NCBI RefSeq assembly: GCF_011044175.1
Contig: NZ_CP049057.1
Span: forward strand, 1,069,501-1,133,500
Direction: 5' to 3'
Length of the DNA: 64,000 bases
Source: Rasiella rasia
GTDB taxonomy: Bacteria > Bacteroidota > Bacteroidia > Flavobacteriales > Flavobacteriaceae
A program made the translations under genes and the position numbers. Below the pieces are notes generated by a model. It was given only the letters and a program-made list of their open reading frames with translations. It was not told where the DNA came from and did not search any database. This document shows, one piece after another, positions 27,339 through 35,395 of this stretch (positions are counted from its first letter, which is position 1; the number at the start of each line of letters is the position of its first letter).

Positions 27339-27346
27339 TATTTTTG
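27339..27346 (+). promoter_or_regulatory. Predicted -7 box for the pseudouridine synthase gene
   Basis: TATTTTTG, exact consensus, ends 4 bases before the ATG; suggests a leaderless transcript. Confidence 0.5.
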
Positions 27347-27350
27347 CGAT

Positions 27351-28139
27351 ATGAGCCATCATCCAGATTCTACAAGATTAAACAAAGCCATTAGCGACAG
27401 CGGCTATTGTTCGCGCAGACAAGCAGATGCTCTAATTGAGCAAGGACGTGTAACGCTTAATGGTACTAAAGTTTCATTAGGAGATCGTGCAATGCCCAAC
27501 GACACAATTGAAGTTGATGGTAAACTTATTACTGAAAATACCAACCTTGTCTACATTGCCCTAAATAAACCAGTAGGAATTACATGTACAACCGACCAAC
27601 GAGTTGAAGGAAATGTAGTTGATTTTATTGGGCACAAAGAAAGAATTTTTCATGTAGGGCGTTTAGACAAGCCTAGTGAAGGGCTCCTCCTTATGACAAA
27701 CGACGGAGATATTGTGAATAAAATATTACGTGCCGGTAATAAACATGAGAAAGAATACATTGTAAAAGTAGACCGCCCTATTACTCCTAGCTTTATTCAA
27801 AAAATGGGAAATGGTGTACCGCTACATGAATTAGAAACTACCACAAAGAAATGTGAAGTAGAACAACTAAGTCGTTTTGTTTTTAGAATTGTTCTTATTC
27901 AAGGACTCAATAGGCAAATACGTCGTATGTGTGATTATTTTGGATACGAAGTTGTTGAGTTAAAGCGAACGCGGATTATGAATATTCATTTAGGTGATTT
28001 AGAGCTGGGTGCATGGCGTGATTTAACTCCCCAAGAATTAGGTGACCTTAAAAAAGCTGTAGATGATTCTGACAACAGTTCTTACGTAGATAACATTGAT
28101 AAAAAAGCTACTCCAAGACGAAGACGCGGTAGACGATAA
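27351..28139 (+). CDS. rluF: 23S rRNA pseudouridine synthase, RluF-like
   Basis: Isomerises a uridine in 23S rRNA (U2604 by homology with RluF). The 262 residues have an S4 RNA-binding domain (about 8-55, [20 protein letters not shown]) and a RsuA-type catalytic domain with Asp106 in [14 protein letters not shown], then [11 protein letters not shown] and [18 protein letters not shown], the segment characteristic of RluF. A basic tail ([12 protein letters not shown]) closes the protein and probably adds RNA affinity. The assignment to RluF rather than RluB or RluE rests on that [10 protein letters not shown] segment. Terminator shared with Hsp20. Confidence 0.88.
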   Translation: MSHHPDSTRLNKAISDSGYCSRRQADALIEQGRVTLNGTKVSLGDRAMPNDTIEVDGKLITENTNLVYIALNKPVGITCTTDQRVEGNVVDFIGHKERIFHVGRLDKPSEGLLLMTNDGDIVNKILRAGNKHEKEYIVKVDRPITPSFIQKMGNGVPLHELETTTKKCEVEQLSRFVFRIVLIQGLNRQIRRMCDYFGYEVVELKRTRIMNIHLGDLELGAWRDLTPQELGDLKKAVDDSDNSSYVDNIDKKATPRRRRGRR

Positions 28140-28154
28140 TGTGCTTAATTTACG

Positions 28155-28193
28155 CCAAAAAAAGAGCCGCACCCCGATTGAGTAGCGTGCGGC
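28155..28193. terminator. Terminator between rluF and hsp20
   Basis: Stem GCCGCAC / GTGCGGC (28166-28172 with 28187-28193). The minus strand ends in CTCTTTTTTT, good for Hsp20; the plus-strand side (ATTTT) is weaker. Confidence 0.75.
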
Positions 28194-28225
28194 ATTTTCA
28201 ACTAACTAACCAAATTAAATTTCAA

Positions 28226-28660
28226 TTATGAAATCTCAACCATTTTTTTCAAGACTTTCTTTTCCATTTTTGGAACTGTAATCGTCAAGATACCAGCGTT
28301 ATAAGCGGCATTAATTTCTTTCGAATTTGCTGTTTCAGGCAGCGTAAACACTCTTTTAAACTTTCCGAAGTAAAATTCCTTATGTGTGAATTTAGAATCT
28401 TCGTTCTTTTCTTTCTCGTCAGATTGTTTAAGCTCTTCTCTTGAAGACACTGTTAATGTGTTCTCTTCAACTTCAATCGCGATATCGTTTTTATCAATAC
28501 CAGGGATAGCAATTTCTAGAACAAAATTCGTGCTTTTTTCCGATATATTGACGGCTGGAATGCTAAATTTTTCATAATTAGGCACGTCCAATCTATTTTC
28601 AGTAAATAAACCTTCAAAAATTGAAGGAAAAACCGTACTATTTCTTCTAACTGTTTTCAT
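28226..28660 (-). CDS. Hsp20/alpha-crystallin small heat-shock protein
   Basis: ATP-independent chaperone of 144 residues that holds unfolding proteins in oligomers. The alpha-crystallin domain (about 33-125) begins with KFSIPAVNISEKSTNFVLEIAIPGID, contains IAIEVEENTLTVSS and FGKFKRVFTLPE, and ends with NAGILTITVPK; the last has the conserved A-x-x-x-G-[IVL]-L-x-[IV] pattern. The C-terminal IXI-type anchoring motif is not obvious (KKVLKKMVEIS). The gene diverges from DUF2254 across 203 bases, in which I found no convincing CIRCE or other heat-shock operator. Confidence 0.93.
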   Translation of the reverse strand: MKTVRRNSTVFPSIFEGLFTENRLDVPNYEKFSIPAVNISEKSTNFVLEIAIPGIDKNDIAIEVEENTLTVSSREELKQSDEKEKNEDSKFTHKEFYFGKFKRVFTLPETANSKEINAAYNAGILTITVPKMEKKVLKKMVEIS

Positions 28661-28863
28661 TTTCTAATAATTTTTTATTACTAATAGTTTCTGTGAGGTC
28701 TATTTCAAAAAGAATTCCAAACCCATAAAACTGTCTATTTGACTGATTTAAACGAAAAACAGCTGACTTTTTGACTTGGTTATAGTACCAATAATTCTTA
28801 TTTAATTCAATTTTAAGAATATTGACATTGAATATAAGTACTTTAGTTTTCTGACTAGATTGT

Positions 28864-30153
28864 ATGAAGAAGCTATACTTAAGACTTAAATCCTTTTTTA
28901 ACACCATTCAGGGTAAGATTGCGTTTTACCCAACGCTCTTAGCACTCATAGGATTTAATTTTTCCTTTCTAATGGTGTGGTTAGAAGGATTGGGAATTTC
29001 TAAAAAAATAGTTTCTAATTTTCCGCAGTTAATGATTGAAGATGGAGATACGGTGCTCACACTTATAAGTGTTTGTATTGGAGGATTAATCTCTATGATG
29101 GTTTTTAGCTTTTCTATGGTAATGCTCTTGCTAAGTCAAGCATCGAGTAATTTCTCTCCACGCTTGCTACCCGGACTTATTAGTGATAAAAAGAATCAGC
29201 TTATCCTTGGCACGTACTTAGCCACAATTATATACCTTATTTTTATTTTGTTTTCTATAGAGCCAGATGACAAAAAATATACGTTACCTGGGCTCTCTAT
29301 TCTACTTGGAATTATCATGACTCTGGTTTGTCTTGGAGCATTTATTTATTTTATTCATAACATGTCGCAAAGCATTCAGATAAATAATATTCTTGACTCA
29401 ATCTTCTACAAATCGAAAGGTCGGCTTATGAAAACAATTGAAGCCGAAAAAAATGTAGAAAATTCACGAGCAGGGGCTTTTCCGAGTACAGAAAATTGGT
29501 ACAGTTATACTACTAAAAAGAGCGGCTATTTTCAAAACATATCTATTCAAAATATCTTAGACATTTGTAAAGAAGAAAAAACAAGAATATATCTTGCTAT
29601 TCCAAAGGGCTTTTTTGTTCTTCAGCATGTACCCTTTATACTTTCAGAAAAAAAGCTAGAGGAAGATACATTACGTAAAATAATAGACAATATCAATTTT
29701 GCCCGAGGCGAGTTTGTTGAAGACAATTATGTGCTGGCCTTTAAACAAATTACTGAAATTGCCGTAAAAGCCATGTCGCCAGGAGTAAACGACCCTGGAA
29801 CTGCCGTGAATGCTATAGATTATCTTACCGAACTTTTTGCTTTACGCATGCTGAAACATGACAACGCATTATACATGGAGACAGACAAGGTGTTGCTAAA
29901 AATTAATACAGTAGATTTCAACGAATTAATATATACCAGCATGGCTTCATTACGAACCTATTGTAAGCACGACCCTGTGCTTGTAGAAAAATTACTTCGT
30001 ATGCTCCAGTATTTAGTAAGTCAAGAAAATAGTGCACTTAAGAGTTATAATATAGCTGTTAGCAATGAAATACACACACTATTAAAGGATGCGAAAGCTT
30101 CAATTACCAACAAAAAAGATTATAAGCGAATAAAAAAATTGGCTAACAATTAA
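28864..30153 (+). CDS. DUF2254 membrane protein
   Basis: Membrane protein of 429 residues and unknown function. Four hydrophobic segments lie in the first 170 residues (about 18-40, 62-88, 110-130, 140-165). The soluble C-terminal part contains the family hallmark MSPGVNDPGTAVNAIDYL and SGYFQNISIQNIL. No catalytic motif is apparent to me. Its stop overlaps the stop of the convergent TerB-like gene by four bases, leaving no room for an intervening terminator. The 203-base upstream region contains its promoter and that of Hsp20, but I could not identify either one firmly. Confidence 0.87.
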   Translation: MKKLYLRLKSFFNTIQGKIAFYPTLLALIGFNFSFLMVWLEGLGISKKIVSNFPQLMIEDGDTVLTLISVCIGGLISMMVFSFSMVMLLLSQASSNFSPRLLPGLISDKKNQLILGTYLATIIYLIFILFSIEPDDKKYTLPGLSILLGIIMTLVCLGAFIYFIHNMSQSIQINNILDSIFYKSKGRLMKTIEAEKNVENSRAGAFPSTENWYSYTTKKSGYFQNISIQNILDICKEEKTRIYLAIPKGFFVLQHVPFILSEKKLEEDTLRKIIDNINFARGEFVEDNYVLAFKQITEIAVKAMSPGVNDPGTAVNAIDYLTELFALRMLKHDNALYMETDKVLLKINTVDFNELIYTSMASLRTYCKHDPVLVEKLLRMLQYLVSQENSALKSYNIAVSNEIHTLLKDAKASITNKKDYKRIKKLANN

Positions 30154-30545
30154 TTGTAATAGGTATTGAAAATTTGCAGTAACTCTTGAGACGGGATAAT
30201 TTTATGTTCATACCGCTCCATAGCAACCAATATCTGATCTACCGCGCCAGGTCTTAACCCTAACTCCAGTCCAAACTCACGCAACAGTTGTACTTCTTTT
30301 TCATGAGTCTCACCATCTACATTCATTAATAACACCATTCTATGAAAATGCGTAATACGCTCTAATTCTGTAAAAGTTGCTTTTGTTGGTAATGGGTCAT
30401 GAAAGAGTTCATCTACTTCTTTTGGAGTAACACCTATTCGTTCTGCAATACGCTGAATGAAGTCATATTCGCCATGTGTAATCTTATCATCTGCCTTCGC
30501 GATAAGAATTAGATCACTTATTAAAGATTTTTGCTCTTTATTCAT
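30150..30545 (-). CDS. TerB-like helical protein
   Basis: Cytosolic alpha-helical protein of 131 residues with a TerB-type pattern: LILIAKADDKITHGEYDFIQRIAERIGV, then LMNVDGETHEKEVQLLREFGLELGL. In TerB folds the acidic positions in ADDKIT and VDGETHEKE pair to bind a metal ion. Most such proteins are not linked to tellurite; the role is unknown. A perfect TATTTTTG box lies 4 bases before the ATG (30550-30557), partly within the T-run of the upstream terminator, implying a leaderless transcript. The stop overlaps that of DUF2254. Confidence 0.78.
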   Translation of the reverse strand: MNKEQKSLISDLILIAKADDKITHGEYDFIQRIAERIGVTPKEVDELFHDPLPTKATFTELERITHFHRMVLLMNVDGETHEKEVQLLREFGLELGLRPGAVDQILVAMERYEHKIIPSQELLQIFNTYYN

Positions 30546-30549
30546 ATTT

Positions 30550-30557
30550 CAAAAATA
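30550..30557 (-). promoter_or_regulatory. Predicted -7 box for the TerB-like gene
   Basis: Minus-strand TATTTTTG, ends 4 bases before the ATG; it coincides with the T-rich end of the preceding terminator, so T-richness alone could create it. Confidence 0.35.
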
Positions 30558-30585
30558 AAAAAAATCCCGAAGCAATGCTTCAGGA
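30556..30585 (-). terminator. Terminator after the 111-residue exported protein gene
   Basis: Stem TCCTGAAGC / GCTTCGGGA on the minus strand (30577-30585 with 30565-30573, one wobble), 3-base loop, long T-run. Confidence 0.8.
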
Positions 30586-30613
30586 CTCTTTTAAAATGAC
30601 TATCAGTTTGTTG

Positions 30614-30949
30614 TTAGTCTTTAGAAACAAACTTTACAGGTAATGTAAATACTTTACCCTTTTCTAAAGTGGTTTTTAAAATCTTGCGATTAAGACGTTC
30701 GCTTATAAATGTAGAGACATCTGCATCAGTACAGTCTACCGAAAGTAATACTACCTCGTTTTGTTTGTTTACAACAAACTCTACATGTACGGTCTGGTTT
30801 TCTGTCACCAGAAACGAAGGATTGTCTAATAAAGCACTAATTTCTAACGCCACCGTTTCAGGCGCGTCGTTACTGGACGGATTTGTTGCTAAAGCACTCG
30901 CTGCGATTACTAACGAAAGTGCCAAAAAAACTGTTTTTAATGTTTTCAT
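30614..30949 (-). CDS. Exported protein of unknown function
   Basis: I do not recognise a family with certainty. The 111 residues begin with a typical signal peptide (MKTLKTVFLALSLVIAASALA) and then one small domain with alternating strands: VHVEFVVNKQNEVVLLSVDC, ISERLNRKILKTTLEKGKVF and PVKFVSKD. This layout recalls the C-terminal TonB-like fold, in which a short protein offers a beta strand, but the similarity is weak. The gene stands alone, ended by a good hairpin; upstream 274 bases hold no other gene. Confidence 0.75.
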   Translation of the reverse strand: MKTLKTVFLALSLVIAASALATNPSSNDAPETVALEISALLDNPSFLVTENQTVHVEFVVNKQNEVVLLSVDCTDADVSTFISERLNRKILKTTLEKGKVFTLPVKFVSKD

Positions 30950-31171
30950 GATTTTTTTGATTTAATTGATGAATAAATTACTTACTAAATAGACGACCAC
31001 TTATAATCATTTGTTACATAAAAGCCTGACAAATAATAAATTGTTAACATATATTAACGTATGACCTAGATTAATAGTCTAACAAGAAACAAAACTGTGG
31101 TATATGCCAACACCCTAGCCAAATTGCACTGCCGCTTCCAAATATCCTTTACATTTGGGGAACTTATCCCA

Positions 31172-31200
31172 TAAAAAAAGCCTTGGTTATAAACCAAGGC
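31172..31200 (-). terminator. Terminator after sucC
   Basis: Stem GCCTTGGTT / AACCAAGGC (31180-31188 with 31192-31200), 3-base loop, seven T's on the minus strand. Confidence 0.9.
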
Positions 31201-31223
31201 TTTCAATTCTTAAGCGCGAAGTG

Positions 31224-32414
31224 TTAGGCAAGTACAGCTTGTACTTTATCTGCTGCTTCTTGAAATTCGATGGCGCTTTGCACATCCAATCCACTATTAT
31301 CAATAAGTTCTTTTGCAATATCTGCATTGGTTCCTTGTAAACGCACAATAATTGGTACGTTAATAGTCCCCATGTTTTTATAAGCATCTACAATACCTTG
31401 TGCAACACGATCGCAACGTACAATACCTCCAAAGATATTTACTAGAATTGCTTTTACGTTTGGATCCTTTAGAATAAGGTTGAAAGCAATTTCTACACGC
31501 TCTGCGTCTGCCGTTCCACCCACATCAAGGAAGTTTGCTGGCTCACCACCTGCTTGCTTAATTAAATCCATTGTTGCCATAGCCAGACCTGCACCATTTA
31601 CCATACACCCAACATTTCCGTCTAGGTCTACATAGCTTAACCCTACAGCCTTTGCCTCTACCTCTACCGCATTTTCTTCTCTAATATCGCGCATTGCTTC
31701 GTATTCTTTTCTACGGAAAAGCGCATTATCATCGATACTTACTTTTGCATCTACGGCAATAATTTTATCGTCACTAGTTTTAAGTACTGGATTAATTTCA
31801 AACATAGAAGAATCGCTATTGATATAGGCTTTATACAATGCAGAAACAAACTTCGTCATTTGTTTGAATGCCTGTCCGCTCAACCCTAAGTTAAACGCCA
31901 CTCGTCTCGCTTGAAAAGGCATTAAGCCAACGGCCGGATCAATTTCTTCTGTGAAAATAAGGTGCGGAGTAGCTTCAGCAACTGTTTCTATATCCATACC
32001 TCCTTCGGTAGAATACATAATCATGTTTTTACCTGTAGCGCGATTTAAAAGTACGCTAATGTAGAACTCTTCTGGCTCACTATCTCCTGGATAATATACA
32101 TCTTCAGCTATTAGTACTTGGTGTACTTTCTTACCTTCTGCACTCGTTTGCGGTGTAATCAAGTTCATCCCAATAATCTGACCAGCAATTTCTTCAACTT
32201 CTTGAAGGTTTTTTGCCAGCTTTACACCACCACCTTTACCACGTCCACCGGCGTGTACTTGTGCCTTAATTACATGCCAGCCAGTACCTGTTTCTTCGGT
32301 AAGTTGCTTAGCAGCTTCAACAGCTTCTGCGGGAGTAGTAGCTACTTTTCCTCGCTGGATTTCTACTCCAAAACTGTGTAATATTTCTTTTCCTTGATAT
32401 TCGTGTAAATTCAT
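31224..32414 (-). CDS. sucC: Succinate-CoA ligase (ADP-forming) subunit beta
   Basis: Subunit of the TCA-cycle enzyme that interconverts succinyl-CoA and succinate with substrate-level phosphorylation. The 396 residues show the N-terminal NLHEYQGKEIL, the ATP-grasp segment VHAGGRGKGGGVKLA, and the C-terminal CoA-ligase domain with VNIFGGIVRCDRVAQGIVDA. The alpha subunit gene sucD is not in the neighbourhood, as is common in Flavobacteria. A TATTTTTG box lies 29 bases upstream and a strong terminator follows, so this is a single-gene unit. Confidence 0.97.
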   Translation of the reverse strand: MNLHEYQGKEILHSFGVEIQRGKVATTPAEAVEAAKQLTEETGTGWHVIKAQVHAGGRGKGGGVKLAKNLQEVEEIAGQIIGMNLITPQTSAEGKKVHQVLIAEDVYYPGDSEPEEFYISVLLNRATGKNMIMYSTEGGMDIETVAEATPHLIFTEEIDPAVGLMPFQARRVAFNLGLSGQAFKQMTKFVSALYKAYINSDSSMFEINPVLKTSDDKIIAVDAKVSIDDNALFRRKEYEAMRDIREENAVEVEAKAVGLSYVDLDGNVGCMVNGAGLAMATMDLIKQAGGEPANFLDVGGTADAERVEIAFNLILKDPNVKAILVNIFGGIVRCDRVAQGIVDAYKNMGTINVPIIVRLQGTNADIAKELIDNSGLDVQSAIEFQEAADKVQAVLA

Positions 32415-32443
32415 AATAGGATGTTTCTTGTTTTTAAGCGCGA

Positions 32444-32451
32444 CAAAAATA
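32444..32451 (-). promoter_or_regulatory. Predicted -7 box for sucC
   Basis: Minus-strand TATTTTTG, exact TAnnTTTG match, 29 bases before the sucC ATG. Confidence 0.5.
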
Positions 32452-32475
32452 CAAATTGTAAGGCGTATTTAACAC

Positions 32476-33933
32476 CTATTTCTTCGGAATTTCCTTCAAA
32501 ATTTCTAGCACAAACTCCCAAAACTTCTTTGTTGAAGAAATACTTGCTCGTTCGTCTGGTGAGTGCGCTCCTTTTATGGTAGGTCCAAATGAAATCATGT
32601 CCATTTCTGGGTAATTTTGTCCTAGAATTCCGCATTCTAATCCGGCATGACATGCGGCTACATGTGCCTTCTCTCCGTGAAGCTTTTCATATAAACCGTC
32701 TAACACCTTTAAGATTGGACTATCCATATTTGGCGCCCAACCAGGATACTCTCCAGAAAAAGTCACATCGAAACCAGCTAAATTAAATACAGATTTTAGC
32801 GTATTTGCCATATCTAGTTTTGATGAATTTACCGAAGAGCGTGTTAAGCACTCTACCTTACTACTTCCTTCCTTTACCGTAACTTTCGCTATGTTGTTTG
32901 AAGTCTCTACCAAGTCTTCAATAGCAGGACTCATTCGGTACACACCATTGTGCAGTCCATACATGGTTTGGAGCAATTGAGTCTGTCCAGTTTCTGCCAT
33001 TACTTTTGTTGCGTTGGTATTAGAAGCTTCGCAAACGATTGCCAATGAAGGTTCCAGCAATTTATACTCTTCCTTAATTTCTGATGCAATTCTTTTAAAT
33101 TCAGATTCAAAAGCATTTTTATTTAAGGTTTCAACCACAATTTTGGCTACACTTTCTCTAGGTATGGCATTACGTAGACTACCTCCCTGTATCTCGGCAA
33201 TACGAATAATTCCTTGACATTTGTAAAGGACACGGTTCATCATTTTGTTGGCATTACCCAAGCCCTTAATGATATCCATACCACTATGTCCACCTTGCAA
33301 GCCTTTAACGGTAATTGTGTAGGTTGTGGCATTCTCTGGAGCTACTTCTTCTTTATAGTATTTTTCTGCTGTTACATCTACGCCGCCAGCACACCCAACA
33401 CCAATCTCATCATCTTCTTCGGTATCTAAGTTCAATAAAATCTCACCTTGTAAAAGGCCGCCCTTCAATCCCATAGCTCCTGTCATACCAGTTTCTTCAT
33501 CGATGGTAAACAGTGCCTCAAGAGCAGGATGTACAATTGTATCACTTTCTAAAATAGCCATAATGGTTGCCACTCCCAGACCATTATCTGCCCCAAGGGT
33601 AGTTCCATTTGCCCGAACCCAGTCGCCATCTACGTGCATTTCGATTCCTTGGGTATCGAAATTAAAGTCGGTATCATTATTTTTTTGATGCACCATATCA
33701 AGGTGGCTTTGCATAACAATTGCTTTTCTATCTTCCATTCCTGGCGTTGCAGGTTTTCTAATAATAACGTTACCCACTTCATCTTCTATGGTTTCTAAAC
33801 CAAGAGAATTTCCGAAGTCTTTCATAAAAGCAATAACCCTTGTTTCCTTTTTGGAAGGGCGCGGTACTGCGTTTAGGTCTGCAAATTTATTCCAGACAGC
33901 TTTCGGTTCTAAATTTCTAATGGCTTCGTTCAT
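32476..33933 (-). CDS. pepD: Aminoacyl-histidine dipeptidase (M20C)
   Basis: Cytosolic dizinc dipeptidase of 485 residues, acting on Xaa-His and other dipeptides. Metal-site motifs are QSHLDMV (first ligand histidine), TLGADNGLG (bridging Asp), DEETGMTGA (catalytic Glu pair) and NLDTEEDDEIGVGCAGG. The C-terminal part has CHAGLECGIL and the closing zinc ligand in SFGPTIKGAHSPDE. It is well separated: the sucC promoter follows and DUF3810 diverges. With pepT it gives the window two M20 peptidases for the last steps of peptide use. Confidence 0.95.
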   Translation of the reverse strand: MNEAIRNLEPKAVWNKFADLNAVPRPSKKETRVIAFMKDFGNSLGLETIEDEVGNVIIRKPATPGMEDRKAIVMQSHLDMVHQKNNDTDFNFDTQGIEMHVDGDWVRANGTTLGADNGLGVATIMAILESDTIVHPALEALFTIDEETGMTGAMGLKGGLLQGEILLNLDTEEDDEIGVGCAGGVDVTAEKYYKEEVAPENATTYTITVKGLQGGHSGMDIIKGLGNANKMMNRVLYKCQGIIRIAEIQGGSLRNAIPRESVAKIVVETLNKNAFESEFKRIASEIKEEYKLLEPSLAIVCEASNTNATKVMAETGQTQLLQTMYGLHNGVYRMSPAIEDLVETSNNIAKVTVKEGSSKVECLTRSSVNSSKLDMANTLKSVFNLAGFDVTFSGEYPGWAPNMDSPILKVLDGLYEKLHGEKAHVAACHAGLECGILGQNYPEMDMISFGPTIKGAHSPDERASISSTKKFWEFVLEILKEIPKK

Positions 33934-33971
33934 GTTGGTATACTAAATTAATAAGTTAATATTTCTCTCGT

Positions 33972-33979
33972 CAAAGTTA
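33972..33979 (-). promoter_or_regulatory. Predicted -7 box for pepD
   Basis: Minus-strand TAACTTTG, exact TAnnTTTG match, 38 bases before the pepD ATG. Confidence 0.45.
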
Positions 33980-34118
33980 CGAGTTTTCGTATTTTTAGTG
34001 GCTATAAGAAATGTTTGTTATTCACAAATCGTACGATTGTTTTTTAATGCTCTACGCTTTCGCGGAAATAGTTCTACGGATGTACAGACAAGTTAAAAAC
34101 GTACTAAAAAAATAATCA

Positions 34119-35210
34119 TTGAATAAAATTTCCGCAGTATTTAAGGCAAGTCGTACCAAATTAATCTTAGCACTACTTCTTCCTGTGCAATACTTTGGTT
34201 TAAAGCTATTGCGTCACTTTCCAGAATTTATAGAACGCTATTACAGCCAAGGTATATTTCCTTTACTTTCAAAAATCTCACGCTATTTATTTGGGTGGAT
34301 TCCATTTTCTATTGGAGATATTTTTTACATACTTATTGGTATAGTAGCGCTGCGTTGGTTGTATAAAAATGTGCGTCGCTTAAAACGCGAACCTGTACGT
34401 TTTTTTATCGATATTGCTGCAACGCTCTCCTTGGTCTATTTTGTCTTTAATCTTTTATGGGGCTTCAATTATTACAGAATGCCTTTGCATGAAACCTTAG
34501 CATTAGAGCGAGATTATACTACAGAGCAACTAATTGAAACCACAAAGCGTCTTATTGCGAAGTCGAACGCCCTACATCGCGAATTAGGATTTGAAGACAG
34601 TACAAAAGTGACCTTACCATATTCTCAGCAGGAAATTTTTGACATGAGTGATAACGGCTATAAAAATCTTGAAAAAGAATTTCCGCAACTAGCCTATCAC
34701 CCTAAAAGCATCAAAAAAAGTGGATGGAGCTTAGGGTTAACCTATATGGGATATAGCGGATATTACAATCCGTTTTCTGGTGAAGCACAGGTAAATAACC
34801 TCATTAAAACCTATAAATTCTCTGTTGTAAGTTGTCATGAACAAGCACACCAAATTGGATATGCAGCAGAAAACGAGGCCAATTTTGTAGCAACATTAGC
34901 CACCTTACACAATGATAACACCTATATAAAGTATACGGGGTATATTTTTGCCCTTCGGTATTGTGTGAACGAGATTGCTAGACGCGATATGGAAGCCTAC
35001 GAGGCGTTACTACCTACTATTAACTTCGGAATCTTAGAAAGTTACCGAGAAATGCGTGAATTTTGGGCGAGTTATCAAAATCCGTTTGAGGATATCTCCA
35101 AAGCTTTTTGGGATCAATTTCTGAAAGCTAATAATCAATCTAAAGGGATTATGAGTTATAGCTATATGGTAGCCTTGGTTGTTAATTATTTTGAAGACAA
35201 GCCTTTTTAG
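34119..35210 (+). CDS. DUF3810 membrane protein, putative zinc metallopeptidase
   Basis: Membrane protein of 363 residues. Three hydrophobic segments lie in the first 120 residues. The rest is soluble and carries HEQAH (His240 to His244), an exact HExxH zinc-protease motif, followed within one turn by AAENEANF (Glu251, Glu253), which could provide the third ligand of gluzincins. The start is TTG at 34119, as no in-frame ATG is present nearby. Family name DUF3810; enzymatic function is inferred. It diverges from pepD across 185 bases and is followed by 185 bases before the amidohydrolase. Confidence 0.85.
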   Translation: MNKISAVFKASRTKLILALLLPVQYFGLKLLRHFPEFIERYYSQGIFPLLSKISRYLFGWIPFSIGDIFYILIGIVALRWLYKNVRRLKREPVRFFIDIAATLSLVYFVFNLLWGFNYYRMPLHETLALERDYTTEQLIETTKRLIAKSNALHRELGFEDSTKVTLPYSQQEIFDMSDNGYKNLEKEFPQLAYHPKSIKKSGWSLGLTYMGYSGYYNPFSGEAQVNNLIKTYKFSVVSCHEQAHQIGYAAENEANFVATLATLHNDNTYIKYTGYIFALRYCVNEIARRDMEAYEALLPTINFGILESYREMREFWASYQNPFEDISKAFWDQFLKANNQSKGIMSYSYMVALVVNYFEDKPF

Positions 35211-35360
35211 AGGTGTACTTCAACATGCCTCGTATGAAAACGGTGCGTTGTTACGAATAGTACTTGCATTTCACAATGCATTTGTTCTTCAACTCTTATT
35301 TGACTTTCTTAATAACATGTTAAACCATTCTTAATGCTTTCAGAAGAAAAAAGTGTGTAG

Positions 35361-35368
35361 TATCTTCG
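35361..35368 (+). promoter_or_regulatory. Predicted -7 box for the amidohydrolase pair
   Basis: TATCTTCG (TAnnTTYG), 27 bases before the ATG at 35396. Confidence 0.45.
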
Positions 35369-35395
35369 GAAAGCAATAACTTCAATCAAAAAAAC

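Noticed and set aside
28647-28907. Minus-strand open frame of 86 codons between hsp20 and DUF2254
   Set aside because: It overlaps the starts of both flanking genes, is rich in Asn, Lys and Ile as random AT-rich DNA would be, and shows no motif.
30950-31223. Possible small RNA or gene in the longest gap (274 bases)
   Set aside because: Only the sucC terminator is recognisable; no open frame, conserved fold or promoter-hairpin pair.
34027-34038. 12-base palindrome AATCGTACGATT in the pepD/DUF3810 gap
   Set aside because: A single short palindrome followed by T's; the two-base centre cannot form a good hairpin and there is no second copy to support an operator.
35265-35280. Weak hairpin TGCATT-TCAC-AATGCA after DUF3810
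   Set aside because: Six-pair, AT-rich stem with an interrupted T-run; not strong enough to call a terminator.
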